Positions 47,430-55,364 of a stretch of 64,000 bases of DNA are shown in pieces; positions within the stretch are counted from its first letter, which is position 1; the number at the start of each line of letters is the position of its first letter. A program made the position numbers and the translations under genes. A model generated the notes under the pieces. The model searched no databases, was not told where the DNA came from, and saw only the letters and a program-made list of their open reading frames with translations. The DNA comes from Boseongicola aestuarii (lineage in GTDB: Bacteria > Pseudomonadota > Alphaproteobacteria > Rhodobacterales > Rhodobacteraceae). The stretch covers positions 530,631 to 594,630 of the forward strand of contig NZ_FXXQ01000001.1 in NCBI RefSeq assembly GCF_900184815.1, read 5' to 3'.

Positions 47430-47666
47430 CTTCCGCCCTCCAGTTGTCGCAGAACCTAGCAGCAAACGCTGGCGGACTATTGATTTCGATCATTACGTAG
47501 TGTCGACCAGAATACACGGTCCGGTCCTTTTCTTGCTCAAAGAGCCTTCGCTAAGCACCGCACCAAACCAACGACCGAGGAGCGGACAAAGCGGCTATTG
47601 CGTTGCTGCCGCTTCAACTGCAGTTTGACCGGATCAGATCGTGAAGATTATGTTTCGGAGCGTGCT

Positions 47667-48431
47667 TTGACCACTACATTGATCGTCCTGGCCCATCCCG
47701 ACCCTCGCTCGTTCAATGGCGCGTGGGCTGACGCAACCCGAAGCGCCTGCGAAGCCTTAGGTGATACAGTTCTGAGTTCTGATCTGGTTTCAATGGATTT
47801 CCAACCTGTCGAGTGTGCAAAGCGCTATCCCCACCTGCAGACGGATACCTGCTTTGACGCTCTCCGGGCGCAGGAAGAAGCGTCCGACAATCGTCTTCTT
47901 CAAGCAGACGTGATGGACGAAATAGACAAGATACGGCGCGCGGATCGCATAGTTTTTCACTTTCCGGTCTGGTGGTTTTCACCGCCAGCAATTCTCAAAG
48001 GTTGGTTTGATCGCGTTTTTGCACATGGTGAACTTCACTCGGTAGAGCATCGCTTCGATACGGGCCAATTTCGTAGAAAGAAGGCCCTTTTTTGCGTGAC
48101 GACTGGATCGAAAGAAGAAGAGAGCGCCTTCAACGGGAGGGAGGGCGACATACAGATGTTGTTGTGGCCCACAGCCTATGCGCTAAGATATCTTGGGTTT
48201 TCTGTTGTAATTCCCGAAATCGTGCATGGAGTTCATGGTTACCATCGGGGCGCGAGGCAGGAAGCCCTTCAGGATCGGCTTACCAATACTCTGCGCGCGC
48301 AAGCCGCGCTCATGGCGGAATTCGACCGGCGCCCGCTTATTCAATTCAACGCAGACAGCGACTTCGACGAGAGCGGTCGTTTGAAACCGGATCGACCAAG
48401 CTATTCACACTTCATTCGAAAAGAGCTTTGA
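47667..48431 (+). CDS. NAD(P)H quinone oxidoreductase, MdaB/NQO family
   Basis: 254 residues, flavodoxin-like fold. TTG 47667 is chosen since GGAG lies 6 bases before; the frame is open to 47598. Marks: LIVLAHPDPRSFNGAWADA (FMN phosphate loop region), IVFHFPVWWFSPPAILKGW (quinone/substrate face), FDRVFAHGELHS, and ALFCVTTGSKEE. Such enzymes reduce quinones by two electrons to protect from semiquinone radicals. Confidence 0.87.
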   Translation: MTTTLIVLAHPDPRSFNGAWADATRSACEALGDTVLSSDLVSMDFQPVECAKRYPHLQTDTCFDALRAQEEASDNRLLQADVMDEIDKIRRADRIVFHFPVWWFSPPAILKGWFDRVFAHGELHSVEHRFDTGQFRRKKALFCVTTGSKEEESAFNGREGDIQMLLWPTAYALRYLGFSVVIPEIVHGVHGYHRGARQEALQDRLTNTLRAQAALMAEFDRRPLIQFNADSDFDESGRLKPDRPSYSHFIRKEL

Positions 48432-48790
48432 AGATATTTGCTTCGACTGTCCCTGCGAACTCAAATCTGTCGCTCGCTGCGATGGACACTTTTGTCTTCA
48501 GCGAAGATCTAGCCGCAATTTGAAAGTATCAAAGCTCCATCCGATACATGCGGTGAATCGAGGTTGGTTTGATTTCGGTCACAGTTGCAGGTTCTCTGGG
48601 GCCTACCAGCTTGGAATGGCCCCCGCCGCGGCGTCTACGCCAATGTCGAGGGTATCGCAGCAGCTAAATCTAATTTCCAGTTCCAACATCAATCCTAAAA
48701 TATGGTCCGATAGACGGCTTTGTCCGCAGAGCGGTCATTAGAGCATTTAGCAGCGAATGACGGCGTCCAGCCCATTCTGACACTTCCGAA
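48432..48790. other. gap between oxidoreductase and recombinase tail
   Basis: No gene seen. 48706-48766 (ending GCAGCGAATGACGG) resembles the dispersed repeat found at 54306, 56786, 59803 and 63815. Confidence 0.45.
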
Positions 48791-48973
48791 TGCCATGTCT
48801 TCCATAGCTGGAGGAATACCATTGCCAGTCAGCTACAGACCGCTGGAGTACCCGAAAGCCATGCTGCACCGTTGATAGGCCATGAAATCCAGACCATGAC
48901 CTATGGTGTCTATTCCAATGGTGTTGAATTCAGTGCTGTGAAGGCCGCTCTGGATAAAGTGAGTTACCGATAA
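48791..48973 (+). pseudogene. tyrosine recombinase (integrase), C-terminal remnant
   Basis: About 60 codons ending at TAA 48971-48973 with the box-II layout of phage-type integrases: FHSWRNTIASQL (H-x-x-R), AGVPESHAAPLIGHE (GH) and TMTYGVYSNGVEF (Tyr nucleophile). Upstream the frame is broken by a stop at 48758. A 15-base tRNA-like string GCCCGCGTAGCTCAG follows at 48998-49012. Confidence 0.78.
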
Positions 48974-48982
48974 GTAACCGTC

Positions 48983-48997
48983 TACGACAGTAGATAT
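48983..48997. repeat. CGACAGTAG site, third partial copy
   Basis: CTACGACAGTAGATA. It shares the nine bases CGACAGTAG with the perfect 18-bp inverted repeats at 50719 and 53378, 10 bases after the recombinase remnant stop. Confidence 0.45.
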
Positions 48998-49008
48998 GCC
49001 CGCGTAGC

Positions 49009-49437
49009 TCAGAACCTCCTAGTGCATACACCCCGAGCCTCATTGGTATCTATTGGCGGGAAATCTTCCCCCACTAATTCCACCAATTCTTTTGCACGTT
49101 CGACACTATCCATGTCAAAGGCTTGTACAGACATCATCATGTCGCCGTTGGTTCTACTAATGGCAATAATAATCGAGGCAACAGCCTTACCTTTAGTCAT
49201 ATCCGCAGTAACATCGGTTTTGGCGACAACCCAATCCTCATTTTCAATTACTATCTTCAACGGAACTGACGTGTGGTCCGCAGACACCGTCCGGTCTTCA
49301 AAGTTGATGGTGAGTTCACTTTCTTCGCTGACCTCTCCTTCAGATGAAGTACTCCTACAAATCAGGGTTACTTCCTCAGCGATTGCAGGTGCTGCCGTCA
49401 AAAAGCTGGCTAGGAATAATGCAACCAAGCCCTTCAT
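49009..49437 (-). CDS. exported hypothetical protein (142 aa)
   Basis: ATG 49437 with AGGAG 8 bases upstream; the frame opens further but without a site. Signal peptide MKGLVALFLASFLTAAPAIA, then a mature domain with one Cys near the start (VTLICRST) and one near the end (RGVCTRRF), possibly joined. No family recognised. It lies one base after the membrane gene at 49439 on the same strand. Confidence 0.7.
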   Translation of the reverse strand: MKGLVALFLASFLTAAPAIAEEVTLICRSTSSEGEVSEESELTINFEDRTVSADHTSVPLKIVIENEDWVVAKTDVTADMTKGKAVASIIIAISRTNGDMMMSVQAFDMDSVERAKELVELVGEDFPPIDTNEARGVCTRRF

Positions 49438-49438
49438 A

Positions 49439-49669
49439 TCACGTTCTCCTAAAAATATTACTGTGAGGCACGTTCCGGCTGGCTTCAATCCCCCCCCCCT
49501 TCCACACGACGAAAGCTGCCAAGAAGCAAAGAAATGCTGACCCAAGGCAGACTAGCGGAATGGAGACATCCGATGACAACTGTCCATCAACCAGAGCGAA
49601 AAACACGGCGAACGCAAGAACGCAGACTACTATCGGGGATATTCCGAGCACAACGAGAGCGATGACCAT
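49439..49669 (-). CDS. small membrane protein (76 aa)
   Basis: Two hydrophobic segments (MVIALVVLGISPIVVCVLAF and IPLVCLGSAFLCFLAAFVVW). The start is ambiguous: ATG 49669 is preferred to the TTG at 49699. Its stop is next to the start of the exported gene, so the two are likely one transcription unit. No family recognised. Confidence 0.6.
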   Translation of the reverse strand: MVIALVVLGISPIVVCVLAFAVFFALVDGQLSSDVSIPLVCLGSAFLCFLAAFVVWKGGGIEASRNVPHSNIFRRT

Positions 49670-49852
49670 AGTTTTCTTCACTTCAAACCTGCAATTCAAA
49701 AGACAAGGAATTGTCTCCTAACTTTCTCAATGAAGTTAGCTGTAGCTGCTTTGAGTTAAATCAGGCGGCAATGTCTTCGGAACTAATCCAATAAGAAGCA
49801 TCTGCGTTGCACCGTCACGACCCTTACGTGTCATATCAGACAGTCGATAGGA

Positions 49853-50119
49853 TCAGTGCATCCGTCTTGCAGGTCCGTTTTCTTCGTCTTCGTCTAATGG
49901 AAATTGGGCCAAGTCTATTCCATCAAGAACCATACTGAGAATATCTCTAGCTGAGATGCCCGCACGGGTGAGACTGGCCACCATTTCCACGATTACTCTG
50001 TCTGTTAGGCAGTCTAAGCAGATACCATGCTCATCAGCACGAAACGCCAAACCATCCAGCTCTCGTTTAACGAAGTCTTCAAAGCCGGGATCTTCAGTGT
50101 GGATGTAGTCGTCTGACAT
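49853..50119 (-). CDS. hypothetical acidic protein (88 aa)
   Basis: ATG 50119 with GGTGA 6 bases before; another ATG lies at 50125. The protein is acidic (ends DEDEENGPARRMH) with HGICLDCLTDR, a CxxC pair that could bind metal or form a disulphide. Adjacent to the stop of the 57-residue membrane gene. No function recognised. Confidence 0.6.
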   Translation of the reverse strand: MSDDYIHTEDPGFEDFVKRELDGLAFRADEHGICLDCLTDRVIVEMVASLTRAGISARDILSMVLDGIDLAQFPLDEDEENGPARRMH

Positions 50120-50125
50120 GGTCAT

Positions 50126-50299
50126 TCACCAATACGCAACTGGGATGTTCAGAAGCAGAACAATGAAAAAGACACCAATACCCGTAATGATGGCGCGGTG
50201 TAACTTCGACTTGCTCTTGAGATAGACCCAGTCCTCCAGAACTAGAACCATCACAATTGCCGCCACGGATGCGAGTATAGCGCCTAAAGGCAAATTCAT
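50126..50299 (-). CDS. small membrane protein (57 aa)
   Basis: Start ATG 50299 (MNLPLGAILASVAAIVMVLVLE). Two hydrophobic segments with a basic link (YLKSKSKLHR). The longer open frame to 50512 is the shadow of the gene at 50307. No family recognised. Confidence 0.55.
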   Translation of the reverse strand: MNLPLGAILASVAAIVMVLVLEDWVYLKSKSKLHRAIITGIGVFFIVLLLNIPVAYW

Positions 50300-50306
50300 C
50301 TGACTA

Positions 50307-50696
50307 TCAATCTTTTGGATGACCGTTTGGATACTTCTTCTTGAAGTTCTGTATATACTTCTTCTTTTGGCTATCAGTCCAAGTCTTACCCTTTGCTCTA
50401 GGTGGTCTTTTGTGAGCAACACCTTCATCATCCACGTATTTATGAAGCTCTTTTCTGGTGCCAGTCTTAGACTCTGAAGGTCCATCCTCTGATTTAGAGA
50501 AGTCTTCAGCAAGCTTGCGCACCTTAGCTAAAAACTCTTCTGCTTCATCATGAAAGTTAGCAGCACGTACCTTTTCCACCAACTCTTTCATTTTAGTCTT
50601 AATCTCTTCAGCAGCCTCTTCCGCTTCCGACTTGGCCTTGCTGCGAACCTCACTGATAATCTCAGCCCAGTCGCGTTCTTCTGATTTCTTGGTCAT
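50307..50696 (-). CDS. coiled-coil hypothetical protein (129 aa)
   Basis: ATG 50696 has a strong site, GGAGGG, 6 bases upstream. Residues 1-70 are charged helix/coiled coil (AEIISEVRSKAKSEAEEAAE...). The C-terminal part (RKELHKYVDDEGVAHKRPPRAKGKTW) is basic, with a helix SQKKKYIQNFKKKYP. It may bind nucleic acid, but no known family fits; I considered H-NS and rejected it. It starts 22 bases from the 18-bp inverted repeat at 50719. Confidence 0.68.
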   Translation of the reverse strand: MTKKSEERDWAEIISEVRSKAKSEAEEAAEEIKTKMKELVEKVRAANFHDEAEEFLAKVRKLAEDFSKSEDGPSESKTGTRKELHKYVDDEGVAHKRPPRAKGKTWTDSQKKKYIQNFKKKYPNGHPKD

Positions 50697-50718
50697 ATTA
50701 CCCTCCAGAATCCTACAG

Positions 50719-50736
50719 AACCTACTGTCGCAGGCA
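50719..50736 (-). repeat. 18-bp inverted repeat, left copy
   Basis: AACCTACTGTCGCAGGCA, the exact reverse complement of 53378-53395. Each copy is itself partly palindromic (CCTnC...GnAGG). It bounds, with the right copy, a block of small genes and a broken serine recombinase. Confidence 0.85.
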
Positions 50737-51005
50737 TTTACAATGAAAAAAAGACCCCACTGATTTAACAGAAGGGCTACAGTTAGTTTGATGGTTTCTT
50801 ATTGACTATTAACGGTTCTTGAAATTGGTGAACTTAGTAGGGTCTAGCCGTTTGCCCTTCCACTTACTGAGGTCCACAGTTGCTCCGAGTTACGGTACCG
50901 GCTTTCTGCCATTTGTGTTTTTGGCCGATAACAAGCGTATCTTCGAGACCGAGATCTGGGGCAACTTTGATTGATTTCTCGGTAAGGCTGTCATTAGGAG
51001 GAAGC

Positions 51006-51308
51006 ATGGAACTTTTGATATTTCTGGTTTGGGTCGTCGGATTTGGATTGCTCTGTGCTTACATTGCTGGCGAGAAAGGCAGGAGTTCTCTGAACTGGGG
51101 CGTACTTGGGGCGTTGTTTGGCGTCTTCGCACTTATCGCTATTGTTGCGGTCCCTGCATTAGCGTCACGAAATACCAACGCCTCAGATGACTATGTTGCA
51201 CCGGGGCTGCGTGTCGATAACGCACAAGCACTCACTCGAGGTCAACGGCATCGTTCAGGACCAAACAAACTCGAAGAATGGGCGGCAAGCAAGAAAGACG
51301 AAGAGTAA
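51006..51308 (+). CDS. small membrane protein (100 aa)
   Basis: ATG 51006 with AGGAGGA at 50997-51003. Two hydrophobic segments (ELLIFLVWVVGFGLLCAYIAGEKG and VLGALFGVFALIAIVAVPAL) with a short basic tail (RGQRHRSGPNKLEEWAASKK). No family recognised. Confidence 0.68.
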   Translation: MELLIFLVWVVGFGLLCAYIAGEKGRSSLNWGVLGALFGVFALIAIVAVPALASRNTNASDDYVAPGLRVDNAQALTRGQRHRSGPNKLEEWAASKKDEE

Positions 51309-51372
51309 GTGCTGCCGTTAGGCGGAATGTTGAGTTTGATTGATGGTGAATATTGGATAGCGGGGGGAAAGC

Positions 51373-51906
51373 ATGGCGGTTTGCGCGTACTGCGGTAAGA
51401 AAATGGACTCCGACGACGAGACCGCGAAAGTTGGGAATATGCTGGTATGTGGCGACTGCCGTACGACTACTGGAATTCCTGAGCCGCGTAATGAGAAGCT
51501 TGAATGGGGAAACGAAGATACCCGAAGAAGTCGTGCTGTTGATGCAATCATCGTAACAACCGAGACCATGCTGGACGGCATTCACGTCAAGAAGCGTCTG
51601 GGTGTTGTTACTGCTGAATGCGCCTACGGAATGAACATCTTTAAAGACCTTTTCGCAGGCATCCGAAATATCGTTGGGGGTCGGTCCGAAGCGGTTCAGA
51701 AAACGATGAGAGACGCGCGAGAAACTGTTCTCAAGGAACTAAAACGTGAAGCTCACAGTGTCGGTGCAAATGCCGTTATCGCTGTGGACCTCGACTATAC
51801 TCAGATTGGCGATAAGGGATGGAATATGGTCCTGCTGATTGCCTCTGGGACAGCCGTAATTATCGAAGAAATACCGAAAACAGCACTTGATGAAACAGAG
51901 GGGTAG
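51373..51906 (+). CDS. zinc-finger YbjQ/UPF0145-type protein
   Basis: 177 residues. The N-terminal 30 hold a four-Cys zinc ribbon (CAYCGKKM...CGDCRTTT). Residues from about 55 to 165 fit the YbjQ/UPF0145 heavy-metal-binding fold: AIIVTTETMLDGIHVKKRLGVVTAECAYG, then LKREAHSVGANAVIAVDLDY. Function unknown; YbjQ proteins form oligomeric beta barrels. The joining of a ribbon to YbjQ is uncommon to my knowledge. GGGGGGAAA precedes the ATG. Confidence 0.75.
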   Translation: MAVCAYCGKKMDSDDETAKVGNMLVCGDCRTTTGIPEPRNEKLEWGNEDTRRSRAVDAIIVTTETMLDGIHVKKRLGVVTAECAYGMNIFKDLFAGIRNIVGGRSEAVQKTMRDARETVLKELKREAHSVGANAVIAVDLDYTQIGDKGWNMVLLIASGTAVIIEEIPKTALDETEG

Positions 51907-52154
51907 CTTACTCCTGAGTTTACTTTGTCTATGTCGATAGGATGGATGTGGGACACTCGGGATTATACAGGGATGAATCTGGGCGGGGGCGTTCCCATGG
52001 TGATCTGATACATAAAGAAAATACTTTTGCCAGGACTAGACCGGGTTTTCGGTCAACACGCTTTACCCTGCATACAAGAAATAAATTTTAGGCTTCCGGG
52101 TGTCATGTTCCCTGCGGCTATGCTTCAGTTCAGATGCATAGAGGAGAGTTGAAA
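51907..52154. other. gap downstream of the YbjQ-type gene
   Basis: No gene seen; moderately AT-rich. Confidence 0.4.
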
Positions 52155-52223
52155 ATGAATTTTGTTAAGACTGGATTGCTTTTCTCATTTTCGAGGACTG
52201 TAGAGGGGGGGATGACAACCTAA
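52155..52223 (+). CDS. possible 22-residue peptide
   Basis: ATG 52155 with GAGGAG at 52141-52146, 8 bases upstream, reading MNFVKTGLLFSFSRTVEGGM and two Thr. It is followed by the start of the exported gene 17 bases on. A run of seven G (52205-52211) lies inside. It is too short for certainty: a leader or a chance frame. Confidence 0.35.
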   Translation: MNFVKTGLLFSFSRTVEGGMTT

Positions 52224-52239
52224 GTGTATGGAGTGGTGT

Positions 52240-52614
52240 ATGACGACGGTGAGATTTTTAAGGTCGAGGACTAGCGGCTATTTCACGTTGTTTTTCTCTC
52301 TGATGGCGTGCTTCACCGCTCTAGAAGTTCAAGCCAATGAAAAAGAGGAAGAACTCGAGACCGCTTTGTTGCTGATGATACTTGCCTCAGAATGCCGAGC
52401 AAATTACGGAGAAAATGCGCTATACGAGTTAGCTTTTGACCGTATTGAGCTTCTTGCAAGGAAGTTCGTTCCCGCTATTACAAATGAGCAGTGGATAGAG
52501 CTACGACAAAACTTTTATGAAGCTGAACCAGAATCGGCAGACGAAGGTGAAAATTCTATTTTGCAGGAAGTCTGTGAGAGCATCGATTGGGAGCTTCTGG
52601 CCAATGAACCATAG
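52240..52614 (+). CDS. exported hypothetical protein (124 aa)
   Basis: ATG 52240 with GGAG 8 bases upstream; another ATG at 52228. N-terminal signal-like stretch (FTLFFSLMACFTALEVQA), then acidic helical mature part (NEKEEELETALLLMILASECRANYG). Two Cys may pair. No family recognised. Confidence 0.6.
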   Translation: MTTVRFLRSRTSGYFTLFFSLMACFTALEVQANEKEEELETALLLMILASECRANYGENALYELAFDRIELLARKFVPAITNEQWIELRQNFYEAEPESADEGENSILQEVCESIDWELLANEP

Positions 52615-52699
52615 AAGCCAAGCACTACCCAACCAGAAACCATAATCGCCTCAGAGTTTTCACGACCAAGCCTTTTTCCATTCTTCATCCTTCCTGATC

Positions 52700-53214
52700 T
52701 TGGACCACGCCTTCGACCTACAGTTAGATGCACTGGACAAAGCAGGATGCACCAAAGTCTTCTCAGAGAAGTTTACAGGTACAACTGCAAAGCGTGAGCA
52801 ACTGTCCTTGATGCTGGATTATGTCCGTGAATCAGATGTGCTGGTAATTACTAAGTTGGACAGACTGGCGCGCTCTTTGTCAGACCTGTTGAAGATCACA
52901 GCAGGACTTGAAGCAAAGGGAGTCGCTCTGAAGGTCTTGGATCAATCTATAGACACAACAACACCTGAAGGACGAATGACATATCAAATCCTAGGAGCAG
53001 TAGCGGAGTTCGAAACGTCCCTACGTAAAGCCCGCCAGAGAGAGAGGGGATAGATAGAGCATTGGCTAAGGGTGAGGACTCTCCATTCAAAGGAAGACCT
53101 GCAACGATTGATGTAGACAAGGTTAGAGAGACTGTCGCTAGGCTAGGGAACAAGACTCATGCTGCTAGGGAATTGGGAATATCTAGACAGTCGGTCTATC
53201 GTCTGACAGCATAG
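52700..53214 (+). pseudogene. serine recombinase (resolvase/invertase), truncated and frameshifted
   Basis: From TTG 52700 the frame reads FDLQLDALDKAG...FSEKFTG...LVITKLDRLARSLSDLL...DTTTPEGRM...ILGAVAEFETSLRKARQRE, the core of resolvase/invertase catalytic domains, but the N-terminal catalytic Ser (YxRVS) is missing. At the (AG)5 tract 53037-53046 the frame breaks; dropping one AG restores GIDRALAKGEDSPFKGRPATID...HAARELGISRQSVYRLTA, the DNA-binding helix-turn-helix, ending at TAG 53212. Two independent lesions make it very probably inactive. Confidence 0.88.
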
Positions 53215-53236
53215 ACGAGCGCAAGTATCCAAACTG

Positions 53237-53272
53237 ACCGGGGATTCTTTAGAGGGAGTCTCCGGTTTTTTT
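53237..53272 (+). terminator. intrinsic terminator after the recombinase remnant
   Basis: Stem ACCGGGGAT/GTCTCCGGT (53237-53265, two wobble pairs) followed by eight T (53265-53272). Confidence 0.8.
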
Positions 53273-53377
53273 ATGTCTAGGAATCGAGGTAGGACCCTCC
53301 AGAAAACTACCAGATGAATCCGGTCGCTGCGGTATCCACCCACATCTGTAAAATAAATAAATACCTTCCTTCAAAAC

Positions 53378-53395
53378 TGCCTGCGACAGTAGGTT
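53378..53395 (+). repeat. 18-bp inverted repeat, right copy
   Basis: TGCCTGCGACAGTAGGTT, exact reverse complement of 50719-50736. Confidence 0.85.
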
Positions 53396-53716
53396 ATACG
53401 GGGAGGCTCATAGAAAATTGTCAAAGTGATAATTTACTTGCGCTGACGTTAGGTCAGGTTACGGTTGGATAGCTGCCAGTGCATTTGGATCGTTGCAAGC
53501 ATTTCAGATAGCCGATACCTCAGGCTTTTTCATTAGGCCCTCTCCCCATCGGCGCGCACTGGCAGCGCAAGCTCTTAACATATGAAAAGCAGCATGCATA
53601 CTATTCGAAAGAATAGGGCCGCAATTGACCGGCATCAAAGAAACATATCAGATTTTATATATAATGGCGATGTTAACGAGTGGTTTGGTAATCTGTTCGC
53701 ATCGTCCCGACTGAAC
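53396..53716. other. gap right of the inverted repeat
   Basis: No convincing gene. The plus-strand frame from 53582 overlaps the following terminator and has poor composition. A small RNA ending at 53755 is possible. Confidence 0.4.
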
Positions 53717-53755
53717 ACCCCGCTGCATCTATCCCCTTGTGGCGGGGTCTTTTTG
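53717..53755 (+). terminator. intrinsic terminator without an evident gene
   Basis: Stem ACCCCGC (53717-53723)/GCGGGGT (53742-53748), then CTTTTTG. There is no protein gene in the 500 bases before it, so it may end a small RNA or be left from a lost gene. Confidence 0.72.
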
Positions 53756-54773
53756 TCTGTTGATCTGAGCAGGGTGCGACACCAAGAAGTAGCTTTCCCT
53801 CAAGAAGCCCAAGGAAACCGACCCCCCTTCTCTACTCTGGCGCAGTATAAAAAAATCACCGGGAAGTGCCTTGGTTCAATTCTAGGGGGTAAACCTAGGG
53901 GGAAGCTTCCCAAATTATCGCCTAATCGTCATATAAATAAGGGGTATATGGATATTGGCGGAGGAGGTGTCCGCCGCATCTATCCTATTAACATCTGTTT
54001 TCAAATATTAATTTATCCGTATCCAAATTTGATACCACATAAAATACCACGTCATCATTGCCGGAGCGCCAATACTTAGCGGCATGGCTTCGCCTCGACC
54101 CTCCTGCGCTATCACCCAAAATTTCTGATTTGTGGATGCGAGAAAAAGGCTCCCCATACCGGTCAGTGGGATTTGGCCATCGAGGTTCTACATACCCCCC
54201 ATCTAAAATCTTCAGTGTCGTTTCACCACAGACCCGCCGCCCTGTTCCGTTTTCACTGGGATGCCTTTCAAAAGGGGGGTACGGGTCCCAGGGACACTAA
54301 TGATCGCAAAGCAGACATTCGTGCACAGCGCAGCGAATGGCCGCTTCGAGCCCAAAGTGGCAGATGCTGCACTGCGCCCCAATGACCGTCTTTGGCGGAT
54401 TCCGGGCTTTCTCTGTGCCTGCGAGCAGATCACGAGCGGCGTATGGAAGCGAATATTCAAATCGCTTCGATCTGGCGTTTCTCGCTTCTTCGCCGCAAGT
54501 CGGTTTTGAGCCCCGAACGGAACAGTCCTATGCCAATATCTATCGAACTATTTGCTGTGAGCGAGTTATTGTTGGATGCAGAGAAATACAGAGCAACTTT
54601 AAGGTTGTGTACGTGGTCTGTGGTCCTAAGCTTCGATAGACAATATTGCCTAATTAGCCAATTCGCGAATGACAGATCACGTCCCTAGCCTAGCCTCAGT
54701 TGTTTCCAAAGTTGCTTCGCTCCCCCTTTAATGCTACGACTGTTTCATTGATGGGCTAGCTTGGGGGCGTACC
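53756..54773. other. gene-poor stretch with dispersed repeat
   Basis: About 1 kb without a defensible gene. It holds CTAGGGGG twice (53880-53901), a GGCGGA/TCCGCC inverted repeat near 53958-53977, and a dispersed-repeat copy at 54306-54383. Confidence 0.5.
54306..54383 (+). repeat. dispersed ~80-bp repeat, copy A
   Basis: Begins with AAAGCAGACATTCG and contains GCGCAGCGAATGGCCGCTTC then GAGCCCAAAGTGGCAGATGC. Copies B, C and D below are the same unit on the other strand. Confidence 0.75.
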
Positions 54774-55364
54774 ATGAAATTTTTTACTTCAGTTTTTTCG
54801 GCATTTTGCATCTATATCATCGCAGCGTGTGGCGCATTCGCACACACTGTTTCATTCGGTTATGTTGCTGGCGCGAACGCCGGCGAAGTTGAGTTTTGGT
54901 TTGGGTCGTATCACTGGAACGGCGGGGACGTTCTGAATATTCCTTTTGAAAGTCAGCTGAGTCTTGTTGGCACTGGTGGAACTTCTTACGGGCCCAGTAT
55001 CTTCTCTTTTGATATGAGTTCTATCTCATTGCCCTCTGGATTGGTTACCGGAGACAACTACTTCTATGCTGATACTGCGACTTCCTACGAAAACAACCCT
55101 TCATCAGTTGTCAGTTGGATGGGGGTTACCGCAACCGGGCTTGATGCCGGCGATTACCAGTTCGAACTTCAAAACACCAGTTCGACTACGGCTTTTTGGG
55201 AACTATGGGATAACTCAATTCAGGCGCCGTTTACGCTTAGAACCGGCGATATTGGCGGTGGCGGCACAGATCCAAATGTTATCCCGCTTCCTGCAGGGTT
55301 TCCGATGCTAATCGGTGGATTAGGCCTTTTGGGACTGCTCACACGACGTCTTAATAAAAGCTAG
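54774..55364 (+). CDS. exported protein with VPLPA-CTERM-type sorting tail
   Basis: 196 residues with a signal peptide (FFTSVFSAFCIYIIAACGAFA) and GGGGG before the ATG. The mature part is aromatic, Gly- and Ser-rich. The C-terminal NVIPLPAGFPMLIGGLGLLG followed by TRRLNKS is the VPLPA-CTERM pattern: short motif, membrane helix, basic end, cut by an exosortase-like enzyme. In these bacteria such tails occur on surface proteins. No exosortase gene is in this window. Confidence 0.82.
   Translation: MKFFTSVFSAFCIYIIAACGAFAHTVSFGYVAGANAGEVEFWFGSYHWNGGDVLNIPFESQLSLVGTGGTSYGPSIFSFDMSSISLPSGLVTGDNYFYADTATSYENNPSSVVSWMGVTATGLDAGDYQFELQNTSSTTAFWELWDNSIQAPFTLRTGDIGGGGTDPNVIPLPAGFPMLIGGLGLLGLLTRRLNKS

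Noticed and set aside
50126..50512. 128-codon frame overlapping the coiled-coil gene
   Set aside because: Only the last 57 codons (from ATG 50299) look like a protein; the rest is a shadow of the gene at 50307-50696.
50307..50696. H-NS-type nucleoid protein
   Set aside because: The coiled coil fits, but the basic C-terminus lacks the H-NS (TWxGxGRxP) motif.
53940..53990. Possible tRNA 3' end as island attachment site (TGGCGGAGGAGGTGTCCGCC)
   Set aside because: It is a simple GGCGGA/TCCGCC inverted repeat without a T-arm sequence.
53582..54079. 165-codon open frame
   Set aside because: It crosses an intrinsic terminator, has poor composition and no ribosome site.
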